Assembly: GCA_946406355.1 (NCBI GenBank)
Contig: CAMJKI010000002.1
Location: 16,970 to 80,969, forward strand
Length of the DNA: 64,000 bases
Source: an uncultured Bacteroidales bacterium
Lineage (GTDB): Bacteria > Bacteroidota > Bacteroidia > Bacteroidales > UBA932
Direction of reading: 5' to 3'
This document shows positions 35,929 through 44,516 of the stretch, one piece after another. The translations under genes and the position numbers were made by a program. The notes below the pieces were generated by a model. That model saw only the letters and a list, made by a program, of their open reading frames with translations, had not been told where the DNA came from and did not search any database. Position 1 is the stretch's first letter. Each line of letters starts with the position of its first letter.

Positions 35929-36543
35929 TTACTTAAAGAATTGGTCTGGCCAAACGGCGTCTACTACGGCAAAGCCTGCGGCGGGATGAATGGAAGGATT
36001 GCGGCCCAGGATGCCGCGAGCGTCTTCGTATACGTTAAAGCCGATATTCACCACTTGCATCTGACCGTTCAACGGGAAGGCCAGAACCATCTCGTTGTCG
36101 GGACCTTCCATCCGCAGGAAACGCAGCTGGTCATCGGCCATTTCCGGGTTTTTGGCGCTCAGCTCCCGGCGGGTTACCCACTTGCACATTTCCATGGCCA
36201 CATCGTCCAGGCCGGCTTCGTGGATATTTACCTTTTCTATCAGGTCGCCTACTTCTTTCACGCGGCGCAGGGTATAGCCTTCCAGTTCCTTCACCGCCTC
36301 TTCCACCTCCCTGGGCGCCTCCTGGCCGTCCGGCAGCAGCCACACCATCAGGCGGCTCTCCGGATCGTGATACAAAGTCTGGTACTTCAGCAGGTTCCGG
36401 GTGCCGCAGTAGGGACATTCCCAAACAAAGAGGGAACCGTCCCGGACCCGTGCTTTAAGCTCCGGATTCAGGGCGGTATTGATGCGCTGTACCGGTTCCA
36501 CCTGCGTGGGCCGGTGACAGTGGCTACAGTTTACGGGCACCAT
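35929..36543 (-). CDS. CpXC-domain zinc-ribbon-like protein, function unknown
   Basis: The 204-residue product begins MVPVNCSHCHRPTQVEPVQRINTALNPELKARVRDGSLFVWECPYCGTRNLLKY. The paired CxxC motifs match the Pfam CpXC domain, thought to bind metal. The remaining 130 residues (ESRLMVWLLPDGQ, LRRVKEVGDLIEKVNIHEAGLDDVAMEMCKW) have no motif I recognise. The start at 36543 lies 20 nt inside the 3' end of galK, so translation is probably coupled to it. The ORF track's start six codons further up would deepen the overlap. There is no link to galactose metabolism visible in the protein. Confidence 0.82.
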   Translation of the reverse strand: MVPVNCSHCHRPTQVEPVQRINTALNPELKARVRDGSLFVWECPYCGTRNLLKYQTLYHDPESRLMVWLLPDGQEAPREVEEAVKELEGYTLRRVKEVGDLIEKVNIHEAGLDDVAMEMCKWVTRRELSAKNPEMADDQLRFLRMEGPDNEMVLAFPLNGQMQVVNIGFNVYEDARGILGRNPSIHPAAGFAVVDAVWPDQFFK

Positions 36544-37666
36544 CGCTGATGACCACGTCATAGATCTTGGGTTCGTGCCCGAACTTGGCGGCGAATTCCT
36601 TCACGGCCGTGGCGATGAAAGCGTCGTACAGTTCTTCCTTCACCAGGTTGATGGTGCAGCCGCCGAAGCCGCCGCCCATAACGCGGGAACCCGTTACATC
36701 GCATTTGCGGGCCAGTTTGTTCAGGAAATCCAGTTCTTCGCAGGACACCTCGTACAGACGGGACAGGCCGAAGTGGGTCTGGTACATCATCTCACCAACG
36801 GTCTCGTAATCGTCCCGTTCCAGGGCGTCGCAGACGTCCAGCACGCGCTGCACCTCGCCGATTACGAATTCGGCCCGCAGGAAGTCTTCCTGGGGGATCT
36901 GGTCCCGAACTTCGTCCAGCCAGAGGCGCTTGGCGTCGGACAGGAACTCCACCTCCGGATGATTGGCCCGGATGGCAGCGGCGGCCCTTTCGCAGGATTC
37001 GCGGCGCTTGTTATAGGCGCTGGAGGCCAGTTCGTGCTTTACGCAGGTATCCAGCAGCACCACGCGGTAACCTTTGGGATGGAAGGGGAAATACTTGTAT
37101 TCACCCGTTTTGCAATTGAGGCGGATGAGGGAACCTTCCTTGCCGAAGATGGAAGCGAACTGGTCCATGATGCCGCACTTTACACCGCAGTAATTGTGCT
37201 CCGTGCTCTGGCCGATGCGCGCCAGCTCGAACTTTTCTATACCGTTGCCGTTAATTTCGTTGATGGCGAAGGCAAACACGCTTTCCAGGGCAGCGGAAGA
37301 GCTAAGGCCGGCACCCAGCGGAACGTCTCCGGCAAAAACGGCATTGAATCCGGCCACCTTGCCGCCCCGCTTGATGGTTTCCCGGCACACGCCGAAGATG
37401 TAGCGGGCCCACTGCTGCTGGGGTTTATCCTCTTCCTGCAGGCCGAATTCCACAAATTCGTCGAAGTCGATGGAAAACACCTTCACTTTGTCGGTCCCGT
37501 TGGGATTGATGGCTGCCATGACGCCGAAATTGATGGCACCCGGGAACACATAACCGCCATTATAATCCGTATGTTCGCCGATAAGATTGATTCGGCCGGA
37601 AGACATGTAAAGGGTTCCTTCTTCTCCAAAGAGGGTTTTGAATTTTTCCTGAATCTTGGTTTTCAT
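36524..37666 (-). CDS. galK: Galactokinase
   Basis: GalK phosphorylates alpha-D-galactose at C1 in the Leloir pathway. The galactose-binding signature GRINLIGEHTDYNGGYVFPGA is at residues 24-44. The GHMP ATP loop is PLGAGLSSSAALE, and the C-terminal GHMP motif is VMGGGFGGCTINLV. Length is 380 residues. It has its own -7 box. The mutarotase galM, acting one step before in the pathway, is encoded at 44.5 kb in a different operon; galT and galE are not in the window. Confidence 0.96.
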   Translation of the reverse strand: MKTKIQEKFKTLFGEEGTLYMSSGRINLIGEHTDYNGGYVFPGAINFGVMAAINPNGTDKVKVFSIDFDEFVEFGLQEEDKPQQQWARYIFGVCRETIKRGGKVAGFNAVFAGDVPLGAGLSSSAALESVFAFAINEINGNGIEKFELARIGQSTEHNYCGVKCGIMDQFASIFGKEGSLIRLNCKTGEYKYFPFHPKGYRVVLLDTCVKHELASSAYNKRRESCERAAAAIRANHPEVEFLSDAKRLWLDEVRDQIPQEDFLRAEFVIGEVQRVLDVCDALERDDYETVGEMMYQTHFGLSRLYEVSCEELDFLNKLARKCDVTGSRVMGGGFGGCTINLVKEELYDAFIATAVKEFAAKFGHEPKIYDVVISDGARKL

Positions 37667-37694
37667 ATACAGTGTTACTTATTGTCGGTATCTA

Positions 37695-37702
37695 CAAAGA
37701 TA
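37695..37702 (-). promoter_or_regulatory. -7 element of galK
   Basis: On the - strand this reads TATCTTTG, 28 nt before the galK ATG, in the 48-nt gap after the nuclease gene. Confidence 0.65.
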
Positions 37703-37714
37703 GTGATTTTTTTC

Positions 37715-38476
37715 CTAATGGCGAAGGCCCCAGACAGCCGGGTCGTAGGCCGATTCCACATACTCTTCCATATCGTCCGGAAGGGCGGGGTAAAAATCCA
37801 GGCCCGTGAGCAGCTCCAGGTCGTTCACCGAAAGGGCGCATTTCTCCAGATAGTAGCGGTTGGCGTCGTTCTGCATCACAAAAGCCACCGCCTGATAGCG
37901 GGATCCGTCGTGCACCAGCGCCACCTTGAAAAAGGCATCCGGCACTACCACATTGTCCGGGCCGATGGTTCCATACTTGTTGTCGCCGATGATGGGGCCG
38001 GATACTACCCACACCCGACCGTATTCCCGCGCCCATTTGCGGACCTGCTTCTCCAAGTATTGCCAGTCCTTGTTGTTCAGTTCTTCCCGCTGGGGGCAGA
38101 TGTTCAGGAAGTAGAAGGTTTCGGCCATGGCTTCGTCGCTCCAGAAGAAATCTCCGGCCGGGGCCATGTGTCCCCTGGTCCATCCGCTGCGGAAATAGTC
38201 CTCCCGCCGCGCCTGCTTTCCCGGAAAGTTGAAGTCCATGGAAAAGTCCTTGTCGGTACGGGTTGCTTCGCCGTGGGTTTCCTCTTCCGTAAGTTCATAG
38301 GCCACCCAGTTGGGAATGAGCGTTTCCGTGTTATAAGAAGTAACATATCCCTGATACTCCACCACATTATCCCGCGCTTCCACGGCCGGCATCTCCAGCC
38401 CCTGAGGCGCTTCTGCCGTAATAAAGTCACACGCGGCAAGGGTGAGCAGAGTCACCGCCAATCCTGCTGTTTTCAT
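37715..38476 (-). CDS. DNA/RNA non-specific endonuclease lipoprotein
   Basis: This belongs to the Serratia nuclease/NucA beta-beta-alpha-metal family, which cleaves DNA and RNA outside the cytoplasm. A lipoprotein signal ends at LAAC (Cys16). The active-site motif is GWTRGHMAPAGDF, with His103 as predicted general base; Thr replaces the Asp of the usual DRGH. The Mg-binding Asn is in YFLNICPQREELNN (about Asn125). Length is 253 residues. It starts 9 nt after hicB and has no separate -7 box that I can see, so it appears to share the hicAB transcript. It may scavenge nucleotides at the cell surface. Confidence 0.9.
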   Translation of the reverse strand: MKTAGLAVTLLTLAACDFITAEAPQGLEMPAVEARDNVVEYQGYVTSYNTETLIPNWVAYELTEEETHGEATRTDKDFSMDFNFPGKQARREDYFRSGWTRGHMAPAGDFFWSDEAMAETFYFLNICPQREELNNKDWQYLEKQVRKWAREYGRVWVVSGPIIGDNKYGTIGPDNVVVPDAFFKVALVHDGSRYQAVAFVMQNDANRYYLEKCALSVNDLELLTGLDFYPALPDDMEEYVESAYDPAVWGLRH

Positions 38477-38485
38477 TTTGCTGCT

Positions 38486-38893
38486 TTATAAAGAAGAGTT
38501 CATAAGTTCCCGCCCCAGTTGATGCAGGGCCTTTTCCATTTTGTCTATCTGCTTTTTACGGGGTTTGGTTACTCCGTGCATATAAGACCAGATTTGCTTA
38601 GGGTGTATACCGGAAAGACGACCTAACGCCGTGGGAGTTATAACCCCGGAATAGTATTCAAGCATAGCCATAACATCCCAGTGGGTTACAAACTCATATT
38701 CGTCATCCAGCCACTCCGGATAAATGAATGCACGCTCCGGGCCGTCTTCTTTAGTGAGCCGGAGCGTTTCCATCAATTCTTTTTTTGCCTCCAGAACGCT
38801 GTTCCCGGAACCAAATAGGGCCGGGTGGTCCTCACAGCAGGCCGTATAGGTTCCATCCTCTGCCCGACTGATATTTATACTTACTTTTCTCAT
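38486..38893 (-). CDS. hicB: HicB-family antitoxin with C-terminal helix-turn-helix
   Basis: HicB neutralises the HicA ribonuclease and usually represses the operon. Residues 1-50 (KVSINISRAEDGTYTACCEDHPALFGSGNSVLEAKKELMETLRL) form the HicB partial RNase H fold. Residues about 85-120 (VITPTALGRLSGIHPKQIWSYMHGVTKPRKKQIDKMEKAL) look like a DNA-binding helix-turn-helix. Length is 135 residues. It overlaps hicA by 4 nt (ATGA), with the toxin gene first, as is usual for hicAB. Confidence 0.88.
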   Translation of the reverse strand: MRKVSINISRAEDGTYTACCEDHPALFGSGNSVLEAKKELMETLRLTKEDGPERAFIYPEWLDDEYEFVTHWDVMAMLEYYSGVITPTALGRLSGIHPKQIWSYMHGVTKPRKKQIDKMEKALHQLGRELMNSSL

Positions 38894-39078
38894 ATTTCTA
38901 TATCTAAGTCTTTCAGTATTTTCCTTGATGTCCGGTATGCAACCTCCTTTCCCTTATGAAAAGGTACAGTATAGATTTTCCCATTTTTTTCGTATCTCAC
39001 ATGGCTGCCTTTTCCCCTGTTTTCCAGTTTTGTCCAACCGTTTTGGACAATGATTCGATGCAGTTCCGAATACTTCAT
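38890..39078 (-). CDS. hicA: HicA-family mRNA interferase toxin
   Basis: The 62-residue product is a small dsRBD-like fold typical of HicA/YcfA: MKYSELHRIIVQNGWTKLENRGKGSHVRYEKNGKIYTVPFHKGKEVAYRTSRKILKDLDI. His26 in GKGSHVRY is the expected catalytic residue. Helix-strand order and length fit the family. The start codon is one base from the -7 box TATATTTG, so the mRNA would be leaderless. hicB follows with a 4-nt overlap, then a nuclease lipoprotein. Confidence 0.9.
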   Translation of the reverse strand: MKYSELHRIIVQNGWTKLENRGKGSHVRYEKNGKIYTVPFHKGKEVAYRTSRKILKDLDIEI

Positions 39079-39079
39079 A

Positions 39080-39087
39080 CAAATATA
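39080..39087 (-). promoter_or_regulatory. -7 element of the hicAB operon
   Basis: On the - strand this reads TATATTTG and ends one nucleotide before the hicA ATG. Confidence 0.65.
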
Positions 39088-39113
39088 GATATTTTTCTAT
39101 AAAACAGACCGAT

Positions 39114-40067
39114 TTATTGATTATTTTCTATTATATCCAGCCACACGGGGCAGTGGTCGGATACGCCGGCCTGGTAGCGGGGGCCGGAATAAGTGCGGAG
39201 GGGTTTGGTGCCGCCGTGGGCGGCGTCGGGAACTTGCAGGAAAGGGATATACAGGATTTTCATGGCAGCCGGAAGGCAGGCGGGTGTAACGTAAAACTGG
39301 TCGATAAGGTCCCATTGGCCGTCGTACTTGATGGTGCCCTTTCCCTGCCGGTGAAGCGCTTCCGCCATGGGCACAAAAGTGGGCTCCAGCAGCTTGTAAA
39401 CGGGGTTTTCCGGCGTATCGTTGAAGTCTCCGGTGGCGATGATGCGCGTTTCGCCCAGGGCAGACAGGGAATCGGCCAGGAAACGGAGGCGCTCTACGGC
39501 CAGGCGCCTGCGAGGTTCGGAAATGGCCGCTCCGCCGTACTTGGACGGGTGGTGGTTCACCAGCACGGAAAAGGCCCCCGGCGGGCCGATAAAGCGGCAA
39601 AGCAGGATGTCGCGGGTTGCCATTACCGAATCGGCCTGGAAAAGATGGCAGGGGCGGGCGTCGGTCAGCTGCAGGCGGGTGCTGCGGTAGAGCAGGGCCA
39701 CATCAATGCCCCGGGGGTCCGGCGAATCGAAATGAACATACTTATAGTCCAGTTTCCGCAACGCGGTTTCCTGCAGCAAACGCCTGAGTACAAAGGCGTT
39801 TTCCACTTCGGCAAAGCCTATTACATCCGGCAGGCCCCCTTCGGCCGACCCGGCCCAGAGGATGCCTTTGGCAATGGCGTTGCACTTGGCAAGGAAGCGT
39901 TTCTTGGTCCAGCGCCGTTCCCCCCGGGAGGAGAATTCGGCGTCGGACACCGATGTGGAGTCGTTCCGGTAGTCGAAGAAGTTTTCCAGGTTCCAGAACA
40001 TTACCCGGAGCGTATCTTCCTGCGGCCGCGAAACAAACAGCAGGCAGGCCAGTAAAAAAGTTCCCAT
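39114..40067 (-). CDS. Endonuclease/exonuclease/phosphatase-family protein, secreted or membrane-anchored
   Basis: The EEP fold is recognised from its motifs in order: FWNLENFFDYRND, VIGFAEVENAFVL, VLVNHHPSKYGG, IATGDFNDTPENP and SDHCPVWLDI. These give the catalytic Asn, Glu, His and Asp residues of this metal-dependent superfamily. The ORF track starts at a TTG inside the -7 box; the ATG at 40067 gives 317 residues beginning MGTFLLACLLFVS, a hydrophobic signal-like segment. Start and -7 box are 3 nt apart. Substrate (nucleic acid, sugar phosphate or lipid) cannot be told from the sequence. Confidence 0.88.
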   Translation of the reverse strand: MGTFLLACLLFVSRPQEDTLRVMFWNLENFFDYRNDSTSVSDAEFSSRGERRWTKKRFLAKCNAIAKGILWAGSAEGGLPDVIGFAEVENAFVLRRLLQETALRKLDYKYVHFDSPDPRGIDVALLYRSTRLQLTDARPCHLFQADSVMATRDILLCRFIGPPGAFSVLVNHHPSKYGGAAISEPRRRLAVERLRFLADSLSALGETRIIATGDFNDTPENPVYKLLEPTFVPMAEALHRQGKGTIKYDGQWDLIDQFYVTPACLPAAMKILYIPFLQVPDAAHGGTKPLRTYSGPRYQAGVSDHCPVWLDIIENNQ

Positions 40068-40070
40068 GCC

Positions 40071-40078
40071 CAAATATA
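40071..40078 (-). promoter_or_regulatory. -7 element of the EEP-family gene
   Basis: On the - strand this reads TATATTTG. Only GGC separates it from the ATG at 40067. The TTG of the ORF-track start is the last three bases of this box. Confidence 0.65.
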
Positions 40079-40097
40079 AGGCACGGGAACAGAACGC

Positions 40098-40139
40098 ATC
40101 GGTTAAAACATTAAAATGTGACGAAATGTTTTAACCGAT
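40098..40139. terminator. 15-bp AT-rich inverted repeat after the peptidase/barrel gene
   Basis: ATCGGTTAAAACATT (40098-40112) and AATGTTTTAACCGAT (40125-40139) pair perfectly across a 12-nt loop. It begins at the stop codon of the upstream - strand gene and lies about 20 nt upstream of the next -7 box. It could be a terminator, although there is no T-run, or an operator for the EEP-family gene. Confidence 0.5.
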
Positions 40140-43100
40140 TTACAGGTCAAAATTGAATATCATGCTCACACTGAAGGGTTTCCCGTCGGTCACCTTGCTG
40201 TAGGCCGATCCGCCCAGACAGGAGAAGGAAACGCCCACATCGCCTTCAAAGTTGAAGAAGAGCAGATGAGCTACCCGGGCCGACAGGTCGGCTCCGGCGC
40301 TCCAGAGGTTACCCCCCTGGAAACCGCAGAAGTCGAAGTGGGGCGTAAGCCGGAAGTTCTTGATATAGGTAACGAAGCCCAGGGAAAGGTCTCCCACATA
40401 GATGGGGATGGCATAATCGGCCGTTACGCGGTACTGAAAGGTGCTGTTATGGCTAACCTGCGGACCGGCCGACGCGGGGAATCCCCGGGGCAGGAAACCG
40501 GCATAGGCTTCTCCAAACATAGTGTTGGTTCTGTTAATCTGCCACTGGTACAGACCGGTGAGCCGGAGCCCCTGCGGCAGCCACAGGCCGGGCAGATAGC
40601 CATAGCCGTAAAGGTAGGCTACGGGCGCATATACCTGGGAAAGGCCCAGCCGCATGCTGGCGCCCGCCTCCAGGCCGATGCCCAGTCGCGGATAGGTGCC
40701 CGCCTGGGCCACCGGCAGCATCCAGTAGCCCCGCAGAGAGGCGGAAAGCCGCTGGAGAAAATGCACGTCTCCGTCTGTGAAGCCGGCAATGTGGTATCGG
40801 ACCGGAAGGCCTTCAAAAAGTTGATCCGGAACCTCCCACAGGGTTGCGGCCGTGGAAAAAGAGCTGTTGGAGAAAGTATAAGAAAGCTTGGGAATCAGGC
40901 CGCCGAGCATGCCGCCTTTGTTGAACTTAAGCGGCACGTACGCATTCAGGTTAAAGGAAAAGGACGGATAGTTCCGTTTGACGGAGTTCGTAGACAGCGA
41001 AGTGGAATTGGGGCGCTTATACCAGTTAAGATGGTATTGCCGCGCCTGGCTGCCACCCAGGTCGAATGAGGCCTCAAAAACCGGGTACAGCCCGGTGTAG
41101 GTCAGTTTTCCATGCAGGGAATGCGACCAGCTATCCCCCTTTTTCTCGCCGGGATGGGCGCTGTAACCCACGTAGCCGAACATGCTGGAAAGGGTGTTCT
41201 GGAAAAAGCCCGTAACCCCCAGCGAGGCGGTTTCGTAGGAGAAGTCGAAGCTTTGGTCCTGCAGGGCGTCGTAATTCAAATAGAAGGGGAACCACGTGTG
41301 GAAATGCACCAGATGCGGGAGCTTGCGATAAGGCTTGGGTTCCGACATCTCCACCGGCGCATCGGCTGCCGGAACAGGCCCCAGGGCCCTTTCCTGGGCC
41401 ATCAGGGCATCTTCCATGGGGTAAGTATGCACATCGGCAAAGCGCACTTCCCGGGGCTGCAGGGCTTCCATCGGCGTACGGAAAAGCATCGTTCCCTCCA
41501 GCGTCTGCGCCACATAATAGAGGAAACCGTCCTCTTCGGCGGCATCCGTGAGCCCGTAGCGGGCCGATGTATACTGCAACAGCTTTCCCTCTTCCGGATA
41601 ATAGCGGTACAGTTCATTGGAGCCGTCGCGGTCCGATATCCACTCCAGCACGCCGTCCGCGGCGGCCAGGTTCACCAAGATCTGGATGCAGGGCTCCAGG
41701 ACGGTATCCCACTTGCCTTCGGCCGATACGTGATAGAGTCCGGCGCCTTTTTCCGAAATGCCCGCCACATAGAAGGTATTGTCTTTCCACCAGGCAATTT
41801 CGGTGGCCTGGATGCCGTCCGGCACGCGAATCCTTTGAAGGATCTTGCCATCTGTGGCGCTCAGGAAAACCAGATTGTTGCCACCCTCCCAGGGGTACTC
41901 CAGACAGCACAGATACTGCCCGTCCGGCGAGGAAGTAGGGTCGTACAGCCTTCCCTCGTGCGTAAGATCCCGGACTTTCTTTCTGGTAATATCGTAATAG
42001 CGGATGATGGAGCGGTGTGCCAGCTCCCAGCGCGTGTCCGCTACCGTTTCCGACCAGTACAGGCGTTTGAAATGCTCTTCGGCCCAGAGGGAGCCGATGC
42101 CGGAAGACAGGGGGGCCAGGATATCCTCTTTCCCGTCCCGGTAGGCTATCAGTTCCCGTCCCCGGGCGTTGTCGTCCCTCAGCAGATAGATGGTTCCGTC
42201 CAGCGGCGCGGCGGAACTGTACGAGCGGGGAAGGTTTTTGGCGTGGGTGAGCTGCTCCTGCGGAATGAAGGGGGCGCGGGCATCGGCCTCTTCCTGCCAC
42301 TGGCTGTTCATGCCCTGAAGAATCTCTGTGAAGGTTTCCTTAAACCGCTTTCCAGAGCGTTCCTCGGCTGTTTTTTTCATATTCAGCTGGGTAAAGCTGA
42401 AGGGGCGACGGCGGGAGCGGGCCAGGAAATCGGCCGTAAACTGCGGGTAGTCGTAGAAGTAACGCACGCCGCCGATGGTTATATAGCCCAAAGTATAGTA
42501 GTCGGGCGTATAATGCTTATAGGAGCCATAGCGCCAGCGGTCCCAGGTACGGAAGTCCCCCTGGTCCAGAGCCACGCGGTAATAGTTCAGGAAATCGGCC
42601 GTGCGGGCGCGCGTGCCGTATCCGAAGCCGGTTTCCGCCGCCACGGCGTCCCCTTCGGCCAGGGCCAGGTCCAGATAGAACAGGAAGCCCAGGGGACTCG
42701 CTGCCTCACCGGCCAGATAGTTCAACGGCTTCAGCCAGCCGGTGTAGCCCATTTGCAGCTGCGCCTGGTGCCGCGGCTCATGGGTGGCCAGCTGGATATC
42801 CCAGGGAGAGGGCGTTCCGCCGTCATGGTCCATCACCGTATAGAATTCCATCCGGGCGGGCGCCCAGCCCACGGATCCGTTGGAAAATCCGTTGCGGGTG
42901 TGCAGCACCACCGGCATTTTCTTTCTCCACTGCAGTTCGCCGGGCATAAGGCCGATGCTGTAGCCGGCAGGAACACGGAAGCGCTCCAGCAGGCGGGCGT
43001 AATTCCGGGCCAGGGAGTCGGCGCCCTTTGGGTAAATCACCTGATAATAAGGCGTTTCTATGCTGTACCACCGTAAATGCCCCGGGTCTGTACCCTTTTG

Positions 43101-43175
43101 GTAGAACTGTGCGCGGGCACATAGGGATGCCGCCAGAAGGGCTATTACGGTAAGGCAAATCTTTCTTTCCTTCAT
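40140..43175 (-). CDS. HExxH peptidase-like, beta-propeller and outer-membrane barrel fusion protein
   Basis: The 1011-residue product has a signal peptide (MKERKICLTVIALLAASLCARA). Residues 25-280 resemble a peptidase-MA/gluzincin domain: HEPRH at 132-136 fits HExxH, and GEAAS (Glu157) or LALAEGDAVAAE (Glu174) could supply the third ligand. Residues about 300-620 have the repeats of a TolB-like propeller (GRELIAYRDGKEDILAPLSS, YDPTSSPDGQYLCCLEYPW, ELYRYYPEEGKLLQYTSARYG). The C-terminal 330 residues look like an outer-membrane barrel ending FSVSMIFNFDL. It is monocistronic and leaderless-like. Proteolytic activity is inferred only from the motif. Confidence 0.75.
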   Translation of the reverse strand: MKERKICLTVIALLAASLCARAQFYQKGTDPGHLRWYSIETPYYQVIYPKGADSLARNYARLLERFRVPAGYSIGLMPGELQWRKKMPVVLHTRNGFSNGSVGWAPARMEFYTVMDHDGGTPSPWDIQLATHEPRHQAQLQMGYTGWLKPLNYLAGEAASPLGFLFYLDLALAEGDAVAAETGFGYGTRARTADFLNYYRVALDQGDFRTWDRWRYGSYKHYTPDYYTLGYITIGGVRYFYDYPQFTADFLARSRRRPFSFTQLNMKKTAEERSGKRFKETFTEILQGMNSQWQEEADARAPFIPQEQLTHAKNLPRSYSSAAPLDGTIYLLRDDNARGRELIAYRDGKEDILAPLSSGIGSLWAEEHFKRLYWSETVADTRWELAHRSIIRYYDITRKKVRDLTHEGRLYDPTSSPDGQYLCCLEYPWEGGNNLVFLSATDGKILQRIRVPDGIQATEIAWWKDNTFYVAGISEKGAGLYHVSAEGKWDTVLEPCIQILVNLAAADGVLEWISDRDGSNELYRYYPEEGKLLQYTSARYGLTDAAEEDGFLYYVAQTLEGTMLFRTPMEALQPREVRFADVHTYPMEDALMAQERALGPVPAADAPVEMSEPKPYRKLPHLVHFHTWFPFYLNYDALQDQSFDFSYETASLGVTGFFQNTLSSMFGYVGYSAHPGEKKGDSWSHSLHGKLTYTGLYPVFEASFDLGGSQARQYHLNWYKRPNSTSLSTNSVKRNYPSFSFNLNAYVPLKFNKGGMLGGLIPKLSYTFSNSSFSTAATLWEVPDQLFEGLPVRYHIAGFTDGDVHFLQRLSASLRGYWMLPVAQAGTYPRLGIGLEAGASMRLGLSQVYAPVAYLYGYGYLPGLWLPQGLRLTGLYQWQINRTNTMFGEAYAGFLPRGFPASAGPQVSHNSTFQYRVTADYAIPIYVGDLSLGFVTYIKNFRLTPHFDFCGFQGGNLWSAGADLSARVAHLLFFNFEGDVGVSFSCLGGSAYSKVTDGKPFSVSMIFNFDL

Positions 43176-43179
43176 ACTA

Positions 43180-43187
43180 CAAAATTA
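43180..43187 (-). promoter_or_regulatory. -7 element of the peptidase/barrel gene
   Basis: On the - strand this reads TAATTTTG, 4 nt before the ATG at 43175. Confidence 0.65.
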
Positions 43188-43209
43188 ATGATTTCTTGAA
43201 ATATTTCAT

Positions 43210-43217
43210 TAAATTTG
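43210..43217 (+). promoter_or_regulatory. -7 element of thyA
   Basis: TAAATTTG, 4 nt before the thyA ATG at 43222, divergent from the box at 43180. Confidence 0.7.
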
Positions 43218-43221
43218 TCCT

Positions 43222-44016
43222 ATGCAACAATACCTGGATCTGCTCAAACATATCCGCGCCAACGGCGTTATGAAGGAAGACCGCACCGGTACCGGCACCC
43301 AAAGCGTGTTCGGCTATCAGATGCGCTTCAACCTGGCCGACGGATTCCCCCTTCTCACCACCAAAAAGGTGCACCTGAAGTCTATCATTTACGAGCTGCT
43401 GTGGTTCCTGGCCGGGGACACTAACATCAAATACCTGCAGGATCATGGCGTAACCATCTGGGACGAATGGGCCGATGAAAACGGCAACCTGGGACCCGTT
43501 TATGGGTACCAATGGCGCAATTGGCCCGCTCCGGACGGGCAGGTTATCGACCAGATTTCAATGGTAATCGACACAATTCGCAAGAATCCGGACTCCAGAA
43601 GAATGATGGTAACGGCTTGGAACCCGGCCGACGTGGAAAAAATGGCCCTGCCGCCCTGCCACTGCCTGTTCCAGTTCTATGTGGCCGACGGAAAGCTTTC
43701 CTGTCAGCTTTATCAGCGCAGTGCCGATGTATTTTTGGGTGTTCCGTTTAACATTGCTTCCTATGCGCTGTTAACCCTTATGGTGGCACAGGTTACCGGT
43801 CTGCAGCCCGGGGAATTTGTGCACACCACGGGCGATACCCACCTTTACAGGAACCATTTCGAGCAAGTGGAACTGCAGCTTTCCCGCGAACCGCGTCCGC
43901 TGCCCGTGATGAAGCTGAATCCGGACGTCAAGTCCATTTTCGATTTCAAATATGAAGATTTCACTCTGGAAGGCTATAACCCGTGGCCGGCCATCAAAGC
44001 ACCCGTCGCAGTCTAA
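43222..44016 (+). CDS. thyA: Thymidylate synthase
   Basis: ThyA methylates dUMP to dTMP with methylene-tetrahydrofolate, producing dihydrofolate. Motifs in order: [22 protein letters not shown] (phosphate-binding Arg), [33 protein letters not shown] (the first Cys is the nucleophile), [21 protein letters not shown] and [12 protein letters not shown]. Length is 264 residues, the same as the short bacterial form. folA follows after one base, which couples dihydrofolate recycling to its production. The mRNA is probably leaderless. Confidence 0.98.
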   Translation: MQQYLDLLKHIRANGVMKEDRTGTGTQSVFGYQMRFNLADGFPLLTTKKVHLKSIIYELLWFLAGDTNIKYLQDHGVTIWDEWADENGNLGPVYGYQWRNWPAPDGQVIDQISMVIDTIRKNPDSRRMMVTAWNPADVEKMALPPCHCLFQFYVADGKLSCQLYQRSADVFLGVPFNIASYALLTLMVAQVTGLQPGEFVHTTGDTHLYRNHFEQVELQLSREPRPLPVMKLNPDVKSIFDFKYEDFTLEGYNPWPAIKAPVAV

Positions 44017-44017
44017 A

Positions 44018-44512
44018 ATGGAAAAAAACTTAATCGTAGCCGTTGCCGACAACTGGGGCATCGGCATTAAAAACACCCTTCCGTGGCATATTGCGGAAGA
44101 TCTGAAATACTTCAAGCAAACCACCAAGGGCTTTCCCGTGATCATGGGCCGGACCACCTATTTCTCCCTGCCCTTCCGTCCGCTGCCGGGCCGCAAGAAC
44201 ATTGTGCTGAACCTGGGCGGGGACCCTATCCCGGAGGTAACTTGTGTGTATTCCTTCGACGAGGCCTATGCCGAAGCCGAAAAAACCGGAGCCGCCAAGT
44301 GCTTCGTGATGGGCGGCGCCTCGGTGTACCGGGCCGCCATGCCGGATATGGACAGGCTCTACATTACCCACGTGCACACCGTGCTTCCGGATGCCGATGT
44401 CTTTTTCCCGGAAATTGACCCGGCCGTTTGGGAGCGTGAAAGCACTTCCGAAACCCATATAGATCCGGAAACGGGCTTCTCCTTTGAATTTGTGGTATAT
44501 AAAAAACGCTAA
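44018..44512 (+). CDS. folA: Dihydrofolate reductase
   Basis: DHFR reduces dihydrofolate to tetrahydrofolate with NADPH. The product starts MEKNLIVAVADNWGIGIKNTLPWHIAEDLKYFKQTT, with the Met20-type loop and the acidic substrate-binding residue in EDLKYF. FPVIMGRTTYFSLPFRPLPGRKNIVL and FVMGGASVYRAAMPDMDRLYITHV are also conserved. Length is 164 residues. The ORF track begins upstream within thyA; the ATG at 44018, one base after the thyA stop, gives the normal N-terminus. Confidence 0.97.
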   Translation: MEKNLIVAVADNWGIGIKNTLPWHIAEDLKYFKQTTKGFPVIMGRTTYFSLPFRPLPGRKNIVLNLGGDPIPEVTCVYSFDEAYAEAEKTGAAKCFVMGGASVYRAAMPDMDRLYITHVHTVLPDADVFFPEIDPAVWERESTSETHIDPETGFSFEFVVYKKR

Positions 44513-44516
44513 AGCA

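Noticed and set aside
41288-41306. Possible third parS site (AACCACGTGTGG)
   Set aside because: It has the CACGTG core but not the palindromic GTTCC/GGAAC arms; it is ordinary coding sequence.
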